Assembly: GCF_014204515.1 (NCBI RefSeq)
Contig: NZ_JACHLI010000058.1
Coordinates: 1-24,675 of the forward strand
Length of the DNA: 24,675 nucleotides
Direction of reading: 5' to 3'
From: Pseudomonas nitroreducens
Lineage (GTDB): Bacteria > Pseudomonadota > Gammaproteobacteria > Pseudomonadales > Pseudomonadaceae
Part shown: positions 1 through 7,688 of the stretch, piece after piece
Position numbering within the stretch: position 1 is the first letter of the stretch
Layout: each line of letters begins with the position of its first letter
Position numbers and translations under genes: made by a program
Notes under the pieces: generated by a model
Told to the model about the DNA's origin: nothing
Databases searched by the model: none
What the model saw: only the letters and a program-made list of their open reading frames with translations

Positions 1-45
1 GGTAGTGTGGAGTTTCTCCATGTGAGAGTAGGTCATCGTCAAGCT
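1..45 (+). rRNA. rrf: 5S ribosomal RNA, 3' end (partial)
   Basis: The first 45 bases match the conserved 3' third of Pseudomonas 5S rRNA: the GTAGTGTGG / CCATGTGAGAGTAGG arm, then GTCATCGTCAAGC, which closes helix I with the 5' end lying outside the window. This is the end of an rRNA operon entering from the left. The exact mature 3' end is uncertain by a few bases. Confidence 0.93.
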
Positions 46-57
46 CCTATCCCAAGA

Positions 58-88
58 CCCCTGGTCAGCATCGCTGGCCGGGGGTTTT
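58..88 (+). terminator. rRNA operon intrinsic terminator
   Basis: A 12-bp stem (CCCCTGGTCAGC with GCTGGCCGGGGG, including two G-T pairs) closes on a 3-base loop and is followed by TTTT. It lies 12 bases after the 5S end, as expected for the terminator of an rRNA operon. Confidence 0.9.
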
Positions 89-180
89 GCTTTTGCGCGC
101 GATAAACATCGCCCGGCCGCCACCGCTGTTCGCTGCATTTCGAAGTATTTTTGCGGCACCGAACGGGGAGGCGTGTCGTC

Positions 181-186
181 TACAAT
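181..186 (+). promoter_or_regulatory. -10-like box upstream of letA-like gene
   Basis: TACAAT lies 27 bases before the ATG at 214. A transcript starting near 193 would have a leader of about 20 bases and would exclude the in-frame TTG at 151. No convincing -35 box is visible at 16-18 bp, so this is tentative. Confidence 0.4.
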
Positions 187-213
187 AGCGTCACATTTTT
201 CCTGAGCTCCTAC

Positions 214-870
214 ATGCCCGACATTGAAGGACCCGCCTTGCAGGACCTGCCTCTGGAAGAGCTGATGGCTTGCCACGAGTGCGACCTGCTGATGCGCCGC
301 GAGCCCGTTCCCCTGGGACATCGATCTGTCTGTCCGCGCTGCGGATATGAACTGGAAATCCATCGCCCGCAAATGGTCCGCCGTGCCCTGGCGCTGGTGC
401 TGACGGCGTTGATCCTCTATATCCCGGCGAACTTCCTGCCGATCATGCACATCACCATTCTCGGCCAGACCAGCATGGATACCGTCTGGAGCGGCGTACT
501 CGGCCTGTATGAGTCGAACATGGCCGGTGTCGCCCTGCTGGTGTTCCTGTGCAGCATGGTGATCCCGCTGGCGAAGCTGCTCTGCCAGCTGTTCGTGCTG
601 CTGACCATCCGCTTCAAGGTGCTGCGCGAGCAGGGCATGCTGCTGCTGCGCGGCTACCAGCACCTGCGCGAGTGGGGGATGCTGGAGGTCTACCTGATGG
701 GCATCATCGTCGCCATCGTCAAGCTGATCGACATGGCCGAGCTGCACGTCAGTTTCGGTCTCGCCTGTTTCGTGGGCTTGCTGTTCACCCAGGTCTGGCT
801 GGAGGTCACCATGTCCCATCACCAGGTCTGGGGCGAGCTGTCCGGGGAGTTCGACGATGCGGGCCATTGA
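214..870 (+). CDS. PqiA/LetA-like membrane protein, first half-size subunit
   Basis: A 218-residue inner-membrane protein of the paraquat-inducible protein A family (PqiA, LetA/YebS). It starts with a zinc-ribbon (CHEC near residue 20, CPRCG near residue 44). About four hydrophobic segments follow, beginning with the family block LYIPANFLPIM. E. coli PqiA and LetA are about 420 residues and carry two such ribbon-plus-four-helix halves; this gene encodes one half and the next gene the other. The family works with MCE tunnel proteins in lipid movement between inner and outer membranes. I chose ATG 214 over the in-frame TTG at 151 because a TACAAT box sits between them and the family's N-terminus begins shortly before the ribbon; the Shine-Dalgarno is weak. 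The gene overlaps the next by 14 bases. Transport direction and cargo cannot be read from the sequence. Confidence 0.88.
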   Translation: MPDIEGPALQDLPLEELMACHECDLLMRREPVPLGHRSVCPRCGYELEIHRPQMVRRALALVLTALILYIPANFLPIMHITILGQTSMDTVWSGVLGLYESNMAGVALLVFLCSMVIPLAKLLCQLFVLLTIRFKVLREQGMLLLRGYQHLREWGMLEVYLMGIIVAIVKLIDMAELHVSFGLACFVGLLFTQVWLEVTMSHHQVWGELSGEFDDAGH

Positions 871-1477
871 TGCGGGTATCCTGGTGTGCGGCGAATGCCA
901 CCAGGTCAATCGCCGCGACGAAGACGACGAGACGCGCTGCAGCCGCTGCGGCGCCGTGGTGCATGAGCGCCGGCCGAACAGCCTGGCCCGTACCTGGGCG
1001 CTGCTGATCACCGCCGCCGTACTCTATATACCGGCGAACCTGCTGCCGATCATGACGGTGAACTTCCTCGGCAACGGCATGCCGGCGACCATCATGGAAG
1101 GCGTGGTGGAGCTGATCAACGCGGACATGCTGCCGGTGGCGGCGGTGGTGTTCATCGCCAGTATCCTGGTGCCAACCTTCAAGCTGGTCGGCATCGCCCT
1201 GCTGCTCTATTCGGTGCAGCGCCATCAGCCGATGTCGGCCAGGCAGCGCATCATCATGTACCGCTTCATCGAGTGGATCGGCCGCTGGTCGATGCTCGAC
1301 ATCTTCGTCATCGCCATCCTGGTGACGCTGGTGAACTTCGGCAATCTGGCCAGCATCGAGGCGAACCTCGGCGCGGCCGCCTTCGCCTGCGTGGTGGTGC
1401 TCACCATGCTGGCGGCAGTGACTTTCGATCCCCGGCTGATCTGGGATAACACGGACGCGGAAAACGACGATGAGTGA
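857..1477 (+). CDS. PqiA/LetA-like membrane protein, second half-size subunit
   Basis: A 206-residue partner of the preceding gene with the same plan. A zinc ribbon (CGEC near residue 12, CSRCG near residue 30) is followed by four hydrophobic segments starting with LYIPANLLPIMTV. It is equivalent to the second half of full-length PqiA/LetA. ATG 857 lies inside the end of the previous gene, with GGGGAG 8 bases upstream, so translation is probably coupled. It overlaps the following MCE gene by 8 bases. The two halves presumably assemble as one heterodimeric inner-membrane partner of the MCE tunnel (inference). Confidence 0.88.
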   Translation: MRAIDAGILVCGECHQVNRRDEDDETRCSRCGAVVHERRPNSLARTWALLITAAVLYIPANLLPIMTVNFLGNGMPATIMEGVVELINADMLPVAAVVFIASILVPTFKLVGIALLLYSVQRHQPMSARQRIIMYRFIEWIGRWSMLDIFVIAILVTLVNFGNLASIEANLGAAAFACVVVLTMLAAVTFDPRLIWDNTDAENDDE

Positions 1478-3770
1478 TCTCCCCAAACCGAAGATGCGCA
1501 AGACCACCAACTGGTCGGCGATCTGGATCCTGCCGCTGATCGCGCTGGCCATCGGCGCCTGGCTGGCCTGGCGGGCCTATGACCAGGCGGGGATCATGAT
1601 CAATATCCAGTTCGAGAGTGGCGAGGGCATCCAGGCCAACAAGACCGAAGTGGTGTTCAAGGGCATTGGCGTCGGCAAGGTGGTCGACGTGCACGTCAAC
1701 CAGCCGACCCTGGGGGTCATTGCGACGGTGGAGATGCGCAAGGAAGCCGCCGAGTACCTGAGCCAGAGCACGCGCTTCTGGCTGGTCAAACCGCGGGTGT
1801 CGATCGCCGGTGTCACCGGGCTGGAGACCCTGGTGTCGGGTAACTACATCGCCATCGATCCGGTGAAGGGCGAGCAGCAGAGGGACTTCGTCGCGCTGAA
1901 GGAGCCGCCGCCGCTCTCCGACAGCCTGCCCGGCCTGCACCTGACGCTGAAGGCCGAACGCCTGGGGTCGCTGGAGCAGGGTAGTCCGATCTATTACCGG
2001 CAGATCCAGGTCGGCCAGGTGAAGAGCTACCAGCTCGCCGCTGACCAGAAGACCATCGAGGTGAAGGTCCACATCGAGCCGGCCTACGCCAACCTGGTGC
2101 GCAAGCACACGCGTTTCTGGAACGCCAGCGGCATCACCCTGTCCGGCAGCCTCAGCGGCCTGAAGCTGCGCACCGAGTCCCTGGCGAGCATCGCCGCCGG
2201 CGGTATCGCCTTCGCCACGCCGGAGAACTATCCGGACAGCCCGCCGACCGACCCGACCAAGCCCTTCCGCCTGTATGAGGACTTCGATGCCGCCCAGGCC
2301 GGGCTCAGCGTCAAGGTCAAGGTCAGCGATGTCAGCGGCCTGACGGCCGGCAGTACACCGGTGATGTACAACGGCGTGCAGGTCGGCACGGTGAAGAGCA
2401 TCGACATGGACAAGGATTTCAACGGCGCCACCGCCACCCTGTCCATGGACCCGCGCACCGAGGATTTCCTCAACAGCAAGACCGAGTTCTGGATGGTCAA
2501 GCCGAGCATCTCGCTGGCCGGTATCACCGGACTGGAAGCGCTGGTGAAGGGCAACTATCTGAGTGTGCGCTTCGCCAGTGGCGGCGAGGCTACCCGCGAC
2601 TTCGTCATCCGTCCCAAGGCGCCGCCGCTGAATCTCGATGCTCCTGGCCTGCATCTGGTGCTGACGACCGACCAGCTCGGTTCGCTGGAGGTTGGCACGC
2701 CGATCCTCTATCGCCAGATGAAGGTCGGCAGCGTGCAGAGCTACCAGCTGTCCCGGCGCGATCCTTCACGGCTGATCATCGGTGTGCACATCGAGCCGGA
2801 GTACGCCAATCTGGTGAACACCTCGACGCGCTTCTGGAACACCAGTGGTGTGACCATCAGCGGCGGCCTGGACGGCATCAAGCTGAAGAGCGAGTCGCTG
2901 CAGACGCTGATCGCCGGCGGCATCGCCTTCGATACCCCCGATCCCAAGGCGGCACCGGTGACCAAGGTGCGCCGCTTCGCGCTGTACGACAGCGAGGATG
3001 ATGCGCACCTCAAGGGCCAGGTGATCGAGTTGCGTGCCGACACGGCGGACGGCCTGAAGGAAGGCACTGTCCTGCGCTACAAGGGCCTGGAAGTCGGCCG
3101 CGTCGAGCAGGTCGAACTGAGCAAGGACCTGCAGACCGTCCAGCTGAAGGCGCGCCTCACTCGCGCCGCAGATCGCATCGCCCGCCAGGGCACGCGGTTC
3201 TGGGTGGTCGGGCCGCAGGTCGGGCTGTCCGGTGTGACCAACCTGGGCACCATCGTCAGCGGCCAGTACATCGAGGTGCTGCCGGCGGAAAAACCGGGCC
3301 AGGCACAGGCGGCGTTCAGCCTGCTGGACAGCGAACCGAACCGTCTGCTGGACGCCGATGGCCTGCGCCTGACTCTAAGCGCCGCCCGCCGTGGTTCGCT
3401 GAAGCCGGGCGTACCGGTGACCTACCGCGAAGTGCAGGTGGGCAAGGTGACGTCCTTCGAGCTGGGCGAGACCGGCGACCGGGTGTTGATTCACGTGCTG
3501 ATCGAGCCGCGCTATGCGCCGCTGGTGCGCACCGGCAGCCGCTTCTGGAACACCAGCGGATTCGGGGTGGACGCCGGCCTGTTCAAGGGCGTGAAGGTGC
3601 GTACCGAGTCGATGGAGACCCTCCTGGCTGGCGGCGTGGCCTTCGCTACGCCGAACAATGCCGAGATGGGCACTGTTGCGAAGCAGGGGCAGACCTTCGC
3701 GCTGTTCGACGAGGCCAACGACGAGTGGCTGGACTGGGCGCCGAAGATTCCGCTGGGCAAGGCGAACTGA
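1470..3770 (+). CDS. MCE-family lipid-transport tunnel protein (PqiB/LetB-like), six MCE domains
   Basis: A 766-residue protein anchored by one N-terminal membrane helix (about residues 17-37), with the remainder in the periplasm. I count six MCE repeats, beginning near residues 42, 156, 279, 394, 517 and 632. Each opens with a beta-strand such as LHLTLKAERLGSLEQG, and the core V.Y....VG.V recurs in each. Odd and even repeats resemble each other, suggesting growth by duplication of a two-domain unit. In E. coli, PqiB has three MCE domains and LetB seven; both form hexameric tubes carrying phospholipid across the periplasm. Six domains place this between the two, closer to LetB. The start overlaps the LetA-like gene by 8 bases, making one operon. 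No PqiC-type lipoprotein follows; a strong terminator does. Confidence 0.9.
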   Translation: MSDLPKPKMRKTTNWSAIWILPLIALAIGAWLAWRAYDQAGIMINIQFESGEGIQANKTEVVFKGIGVGKVVDVHVNQPTLGVIATVEMRKEAAEYLSQSTRFWLVKPRVSIAGVTGLETLVSGNYIAIDPVKGEQQRDFVALKEPPPLSDSLPGLHLTLKAERLGSLEQGSPIYYRQIQVGQVKSYQLAADQKTIEVKVHIEPAYANLVRKHTRFWNASGITLSGSLSGLKLRTESLASIAAGGIAFATPENYPDSPPTDPTKPFRLYEDFDAAQAGLSVKVKVSDVSGLTAGSTPVMYNGVQVGTVKSIDMDKDFNGATATLSMDPRTEDFLNSKTEFWMVKPSISLAGITGLEALVKGNYLSVRFASGGEATRDFVIRPKAPPLNLDAPGLHLVLTTDQLGSLEVGTPILYRQMKVGSVQSYQLSRRDPSRLIIGVHIEPEYANLVNTSTRFWNTSGVTISGGLDGIKLKSESLQTLIAGGIAFDTPDPKAAPVTKVRRFALYDSEDDAHLKGQVIELRADTADGLKEGTVLRYKGLEVGRVEQVELSKDLQTVQLKARLTRAADRIARQGTRFWVVGPQVGLSGVTNLGTIVSGQYIEVLPAEKPGQAQAAFSLLDSEPNRLLDADGLRLTLSAARRGSLKPGVPVTYREVQVGKVTSFELGETGDRVLIHVLIEPRYAPLVRTGSRFWNTSGFGVDAGLFKGVKVRTESMETLLAGGVAFATPNNAEMGTVAKQGQTFALFDEANDEWLDWAPKIPLGKAN

Positions 3771-3791
3771 GTTTCAGCTGATGATCAGAAG

Positions 3792-3816
3792 AGGGCCGCG
3801 ATTGCGGCCCTTTTTC
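3792..3816 (+). terminator. intrinsic terminator of the letAB-like operon
   Basis: An 8-bp perfect stem (AGGGCCGC / GCGGCCCT) with loop GATT is followed by a run of T, 22 bases after the MCE gene stop. Confidence 0.88.
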
Positions 3817-3853
3817 ATTTTCCACGCACTGCTGATAGACGGGCTGCATTTGC

Positions 3854-3931
3854 AGGATGGTGTGGAGCGCAGCGATACCCATCGGAGTCCGCGCTGGGAC
3901 GGCATGGGTATCGCAGGCTCCACCCATCCTA
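3854..3931. repeat. long imperfect palindromic repeat, copy 1
   Basis: The outer arms (AGGATGGTGTGGAGC / GGCTCCACCCATCCT) and the inner block GCGATACCCAT / ATGGGTATCGC form a long hairpin. A closely similar unit occurs at 14618-14689, sharing the stretch TGGAGCGCAGCGATACCCAT almost unchanged. It contains no open frame and is a dispersed intergenic repeat of the kind common in Pseudomonas. Confidence 0.75.
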
Positions 3932-3969
3932 CGAAGTGTTTCCCGTTGGGTTGAGGAGTGGGGCTGACC

Positions 3970-4033
3970 CATCGCGGACGGAGTCCGCTCCGACGGGCGG
4001 GGGATTGCGTAGGAGCGGACTCTGTCCGCGATG
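3970..4033. repeat. REPIN: two inverted REP units
   Basis: The left arm 3970-3991 (CATCGCGGACGGAGTCCGCT, then CC) and right arm 4012-4033 (GGAGCGGACTCTGTCCGCGA, then TG) are 22-base inverted copies with one mismatch, separated by a 20-base spacer. This is the REPIN arrangement of Pseudomonas REP sequences, whose spread is attributed to RAYT transposases. A single unit of the same REP recurs at 15029-15053. Confidence 0.85.
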
Positions 4034-4041
4034 TTTTCAGT

Positions 4042-4070
4042 AGAAAGAAAAAGCCCCGCATCGCGGGGCT
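4042..4070 (-). terminator. intrinsic terminator of the mksFEB operon
   Basis: Read on the minus strand, an 8-bp stem (AGCCCCGC / GCGGGGCT) is followed by a T-rich run (complement of 4042-4051), 23 bases past the mksB stop. With the terminator at 3792-3816 it insulates the two convergent operons. Confidence 0.87.
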
Positions 4071-4092
4071 CTTCTTCAACGCGGCAACGGCA

Positions 4093-6927
4093 TCACGCCG
4101 GTTCGGCGCTGGCCTCCACGTCGTTGTACGCAGCCTTCTCGGTGTCTCGGCGGCGGATGTACTTCCAGTCCGCCTCGTCGATGTAGATACCGTTGGGGCC
4201 GCTGCCGCCTTCCAGGTCGATGGCCACCTGCGCCGAGACCTGCGGCTTCACGCTCGCCAGGATCGGCACGAAGCCCAGCTGCAGGCTGGTCTCCAGCAGC
4301 GCCGACTGGTTGCGTTCGTCGATGTCCGCCGCCTCGTCGAGGTAGTAGGGCAGGCGGATGCGGCCGGCCTGTTCGCGGTCCATCAGGTGCAGCAACAGGT
4401 ACATGTTGGTCAGCGCCTTGATGGTCATGGTGGTGCCGTTGGATGCTGCACCGTCGATGTCGGTGTGCATGATCGGCTGACCGCCCATCTTGGTGATTTC
4501 GAACGCCAGCTCGAACAGGTCCTTCAGGCCCAGCTGGTTGTTGTTCGCCGCCACCAGGCGCGACAGGTAGTCCTTGGCTTCCTCGTTCTTGGCATCCTGC
4601 TCGGCGCTCTGGGTCAGGTCGAACACCGAGAGGTTCTCGCCCTCTTCGTACTGGCCGGCACTGTGGATGATCTGGTCGATGTGCTTGAGCGCGTCCTTGT
4701 TCGGCGCCAGCACGATGCGGAAGCTCTGCAGGTTGGATACCTGGCGCTTGTTGATCTCGCGGTTGAACAGCGCCAGCTGGTGTTCCAGGTTGTCGTAGTC
4801 GCTGCGGATGTTGCGCAGGGTCCGGGCGATGTCGGTGACCGCTGCACGGCGCGCCTTGGCCAGCGTCAGGGCCTCGTCAGTGCGGTGCGCGTAGGCGTTG
4901 ATCAGCAGTTGCAGGCGGCGTTCCGGATCATCCTCGCTGTCGAACTTGGCCACGCCCTTCAGGCGCACCTGGGCGTACAGCGCTTCGATCTGGCCGTCCA
5001 CGCGCTGCAGCGATTGCCAGGTGTCCTGGTAGTCGTTGAGCAGCGGCAGCAGGTTGTCCATGGAATCGTCGACCGGGTCCATGAACGGAATGCCGAAGGG
5101 CAGGTTGGCCGGCAGCAGCTGGCGGCGGCGCAGGGCGTCGTCGAGGGTGCGCTGCTTGGCTTCCATGTCGGCCAGTTGGCGGCCGATCAGCTGCAGCTTG
5201 GCGGAGAGCTGCTGGACGCGTTCGGTGAAGGCGTCGGCGGAGCGCTTGAGTTCGTCCTGGGTCGCTTCCAGCTGGGCGAGCTGTTCCAGCTTGCCCGGCT
5301 CCTCGGCGTTGAGGGTCTGGCTGCGGCGGAAGTCTTCCAGCGCTTTCTGCGCGTCGAGCACGTCCTGGTAGAACCTGTCCGCCTGCGCCTTGCTCGCGTT
5401 GCGGTCAGCGGCCACGGCTTGCTGGGTCTTGAGCTGCTTGAGCTCCTTCTCCAGGCGCTCCTTCTGGTCGCGCAGGGCGGCGCGGTCGGCCAGGGCCTGC
5501 AGCGCCGGCGGCTCGATGGTGGAGAGGTCGATGGAGAGGCCGGGCACTTCGAAGCGCTCGCCCTTGAAGGCATCGAGAATCTTCTCGACGCTGCCGACCC
5601 ACTGGCCGGCCTCATCCAGATCGACGCCTTTCTCGCCCAGCGGCAGGCTGAACAGCGCGCCGTTGAACAGGCGCATCAGACGCTCGACGTCCTGCTGGGA
5701 GAACTCCTCGCGCAGGCGGGCGTAGCTGTTGTTGTCGGCGTGTTCGAGCTGCTGGCGAACGCCTTTCACGCGCTTCTCCAGGTCGCGCATGCGCTCTTCC
5801 AGGTCTTCGCTGGAGAACTGCCGGGAATGTGCCAGGGCGCCGGCCAGTTCGTCGTGGGCGTCCTTGGCGGCGAGCAGCTGCTGCTCCAGCACCTTGACGT
5901 CATCCACCAGCGCGAAGCGGTTCTTCAGTACGGCCAGTTCGCCCATCCAGCGCTGGATCTCGCTGATCTCGCGCTCCAGGCGCATCAGCTCGGCGGTACT
6001 GCCGCGCTGTTCGTTCTGCAGGCCGTCCTGTTCGCGCTTGTAGTGCTCGGCCTGGATGACCAGCTCTTCCTTGCGCGCGCCGGAATAGTCTTCCCAGGTG
6101 CCCAGCAGGTTATCCAGCAGCGGCGAGAGGCGGTGCATCTTGCCGCGCAGCAGTTCGCGCTGCTGCACGCCGTTGGCCAGGGCCTCGACCAGCGGGCCGG
6201 CGGCCACCAGCGCCTGGTAGTCACCCTCCATGCGACGTACGTCGCGGAAGGCTTCCTCGCAGGCGGCGATGTAGTCGACGCTGCCCGAGCGCAGGCTGTG
6301 CTCGAAGGCATCGAGGAACAGCTGCTTGAGCTTGGCGGCGGTGATCTCGCGCATGTGCAGCAGGTTGATGAACAGCGAGCGGAAGGTCTTCAGGCTCTGT
6401 TCGCTGGTGGAGCGCAGCGGAATCAGCGTGAGGTCCAGCGGGATCGAGGTGTGGCCGCCGACCAGCAGGCGACGCAGCTCGTCGGGTTTCAGTTCATAGG
6501 ACTTGATGCCTTCGCGCTCGAGGTTGGAATACAGCTCGCGCAGGCGCAGGCAGGTGCCGTTCTTCTGGTAGTGCTCCAGGTCCAGCTCGCCCTGGTAGGC
6601 GAAGAACTGGTGGCCGAAGCCGCCGCCCGGGCCGCGGCCGCCGACGCCGATCACATGGCGGCCGTTGGGCAGGTCCAGCTCGACCAGGATGTAGCTGGTG
6701 TCGGTGGCGAAGTAGAACTTGCGCGAGGCTTCCAGGCTGTACTTGCCGAAGCTCATGTCGGACATGCGCGCGAGGATCGGGAACTGCAGCGCGTTGATCG
6801 ACGCCGACTTGCCGAGGTTGTTCGCACCGTACACCGACAGCGGCTGTTCCAGCGGGAAGATGCCGAGGCTGTAGCCGGCGGTGTTGAGCAGGGCGAAGCG
6901 GCGGATGCCGTAGCGTTCCTGGGTCAT
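4093..6927 (-). CDS. mksB: MksB, SMC-like ATPase of the MksBEF condensin
   Basis: A 944-residue SMC-type ATPase that organises chromosomal DNA together with MksE and MksF. The N-terminal ATPase half contains Walker A GANNLGKS (residues 34-41). The centre is long and predicted coiled coil, rich in Glu, Gln, Leu and Arg. The C-terminal half contains a signature-like NGTTMTIKALTNMYLLL block and a Walker B-like YYLDEAADID segment. At 944 residues it is much shorter than MukB (about 1,480), which is characteristic of MksB proteins. The ATG overlaps the mksE stop (ATGA), and mksF-mksE-mksB are all overlapped, as is usual for this complex. No mksG (TOPRIM/JetD-type) gene follows; the next gene is the convergent letB-like gene behind a terminator. 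Confidence 0.92.
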   Translation of the reverse strand: MTQERYGIRRFALLNTAGYSLGIFPLEQPLSVYGANNLGKSASINALQFPILARMSDMSFGKYSLEASRKFYFATDTSYILVELDLPNGRHVIGVGGRGPGGGFGHQFFAYQGELDLEHYQKNGTCLRLRELYSNLEREGIKSYELKPDELRRLLVGGHTSIPLDLTLIPLRSTSEQSLKTFRSLFINLLHMREITAAKLKQLFLDAFEHSLRSGSVDYIAACEEAFRDVRRMEGDYQALVAAGPLVEALANGVQQRELLRGKMHRLSPLLDNLLGTWEDYSGARKEELVIQAEHYKREQDGLQNEQRGSTAELMRLEREISEIQRWMGELAVLKNRFALVDDVKVLEQQLLAAKDAHDELAGALAHSRQFSSEDLEERMRDLEKRVKGVRQQLEHADNNSYARLREEFSQQDVERLMRLFNGALFSLPLGEKGVDLDEAGQWVGSVEKILDAFKGERFEVPGLSIDLSTIEPPALQALADRAALRDQKERLEKELKQLKTQQAVAADRNASKAQADRFYQDVLDAQKALEDFRRSQTLNAEEPGKLEQLAQLEATQDELKRSADAFTERVQQLSAKLQLIGRQLADMEAKQRTLDDALRRRQLLPANLPFGIPFMDPVDDSMDNLLPLLNDYQDTWQSLQRVDGQIEALYAQVRLKGVAKFDSEDDPERRLQLLINAYAHRTDEALTLAKARRAAVTDIARTLRNIRSDYDNLEHQLALFNREINKRQVSNLQSFRIVLAPNKDALKHIDQIIHSAGQYEEGENLSVFDLTQSAEQDAKNEEAKDYLSRLVAANNNQLGLKDLFELAFEITKMGGQPIMHTDIDGAASNGTTMTIKALTNMYLLLHLMDREQAGRIRLPYYLDEAADIDERNQSALLETSLQLGFVPILASVKPQVSAQVAIDLEGGSGPNGIYIDEADWKYIRRRDTEKAAYNDVEASAEPA

Positions 6928-7688
6928 GCCTGGGCCTCCTGTTCTTCGGCGATGGCGCGGGCGAGGGCGTCTTCTTCGCTCTCTTCTTCGGCGATGGCGG
7001 CATCAACGACGGCGGTCGGCTCGTCGATCACCACGATGGCTTCTTCGTCTTCGGCAACCGGTGCGTCCGTGTAGGACTCGAGGATCACCACCGGCTCGTC
7101 GTCCTCTTCCATCAGCACCGGGGCGCTGAACTGCATTTCGCTGGCGTGCAGGTTGCTGGCCAGGTCGCGGTCCTGCTGGACCGACAGGCAGACGTCGAGG
7201 AAGCGGTGGATCGGTGGCAGGAAGCGGTACACGCCGTTGTCCTCGGCGGCGAAGCCGAGCTGGGTGAGGCGGCGCATGACCTTCTCTTCCAGTTCTTCCT
7301 GGGTGGTCACTTCGGCCTGCAGGAACAGGTCGCGGTACTTCTCCAGCAGAGGTGGCAGCTCGTCGCGGCCGATGCTGCCGCCATCGAGGACGGCCAGCGG
7401 GTCGCGGCCCTGGTCTGCCAGGTGCTCGACCAGGATGAAGGTGAACAGCGCCAGGCGCTGGGCGGTCTTGTTCACCTGGGCGCCGACCTGCTCGGGGACG
7501 AAGTAGTAGAAGCCACGGGTATCGCAGACCAGCTCGTAACCCAGGCCGCGGAACAGCGCGCGGTAGGCGTCCTGCTGGTTGGACAGCTGGCTGTACAGCT
7601 CCGGGTCGCGGCGGCTGATGTGGAAGCCCTTGAACAGCTCGCGGAAGATCGGCGCGAGCTGGGTCATTTCGGTGAGATTAATCTGCAT
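6924..7688 (-). CDS. mksE: MksE, condensin accessory subunit
   Basis: A 254-residue protein between mksF and mksB, overlapping mksF by 11 bases and mksB by 4. Its position and size identify it as MksE, the MukE-like winged-helix subunit that joins kleisin and ATPase. The folded part (to about residue 190) is followed by an unusual tail of about 60 residues dominated by Glu, Asp, Ala and Val, such as EEDDEPVVILES and EEESEEDALARAIAEEQE. The tail is probably disordered and could contact the basic or DNA-binding surface of the complex (inference). Identification rests mainly on gene order plus the N-terminal block LAPIFRELFKGFHISRRD. Confidence 0.87.
   Translation of the reverse strand: MQINLTEMTQLAPIFRELFKGFHISRRDPELYSQLSNQQDAYRALFRGLGYELVCDTRGFYYFVPEQVGAQVNKTAQRLALFTFILVEHLADQGRDPLAVLDGGSIGRDELPPLLEKYRDLFLQAEVTTQEELEEKVMRRLTQLGFAAEDNGVYRFLPPIHRFLDVCLSVQQDRDLASNLHASEMQFSAPVLMEEDDEPVVILESYTDAPVAEDEEAIVVIDEPTAVVDAAIAEEESEEDALARAIAEEQEAQA

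Noticed and set aside
3958..7074. Open frame of more than 1,000 codons on the plus strand across mksB
   Set aside because: It runs antisense to mksB/mksE, whose motifs (Walker A and B) and overlaps are clear. The translation is Val/Leu/Gln/His-rich without domains, a by-product of GC-rich codon bias.
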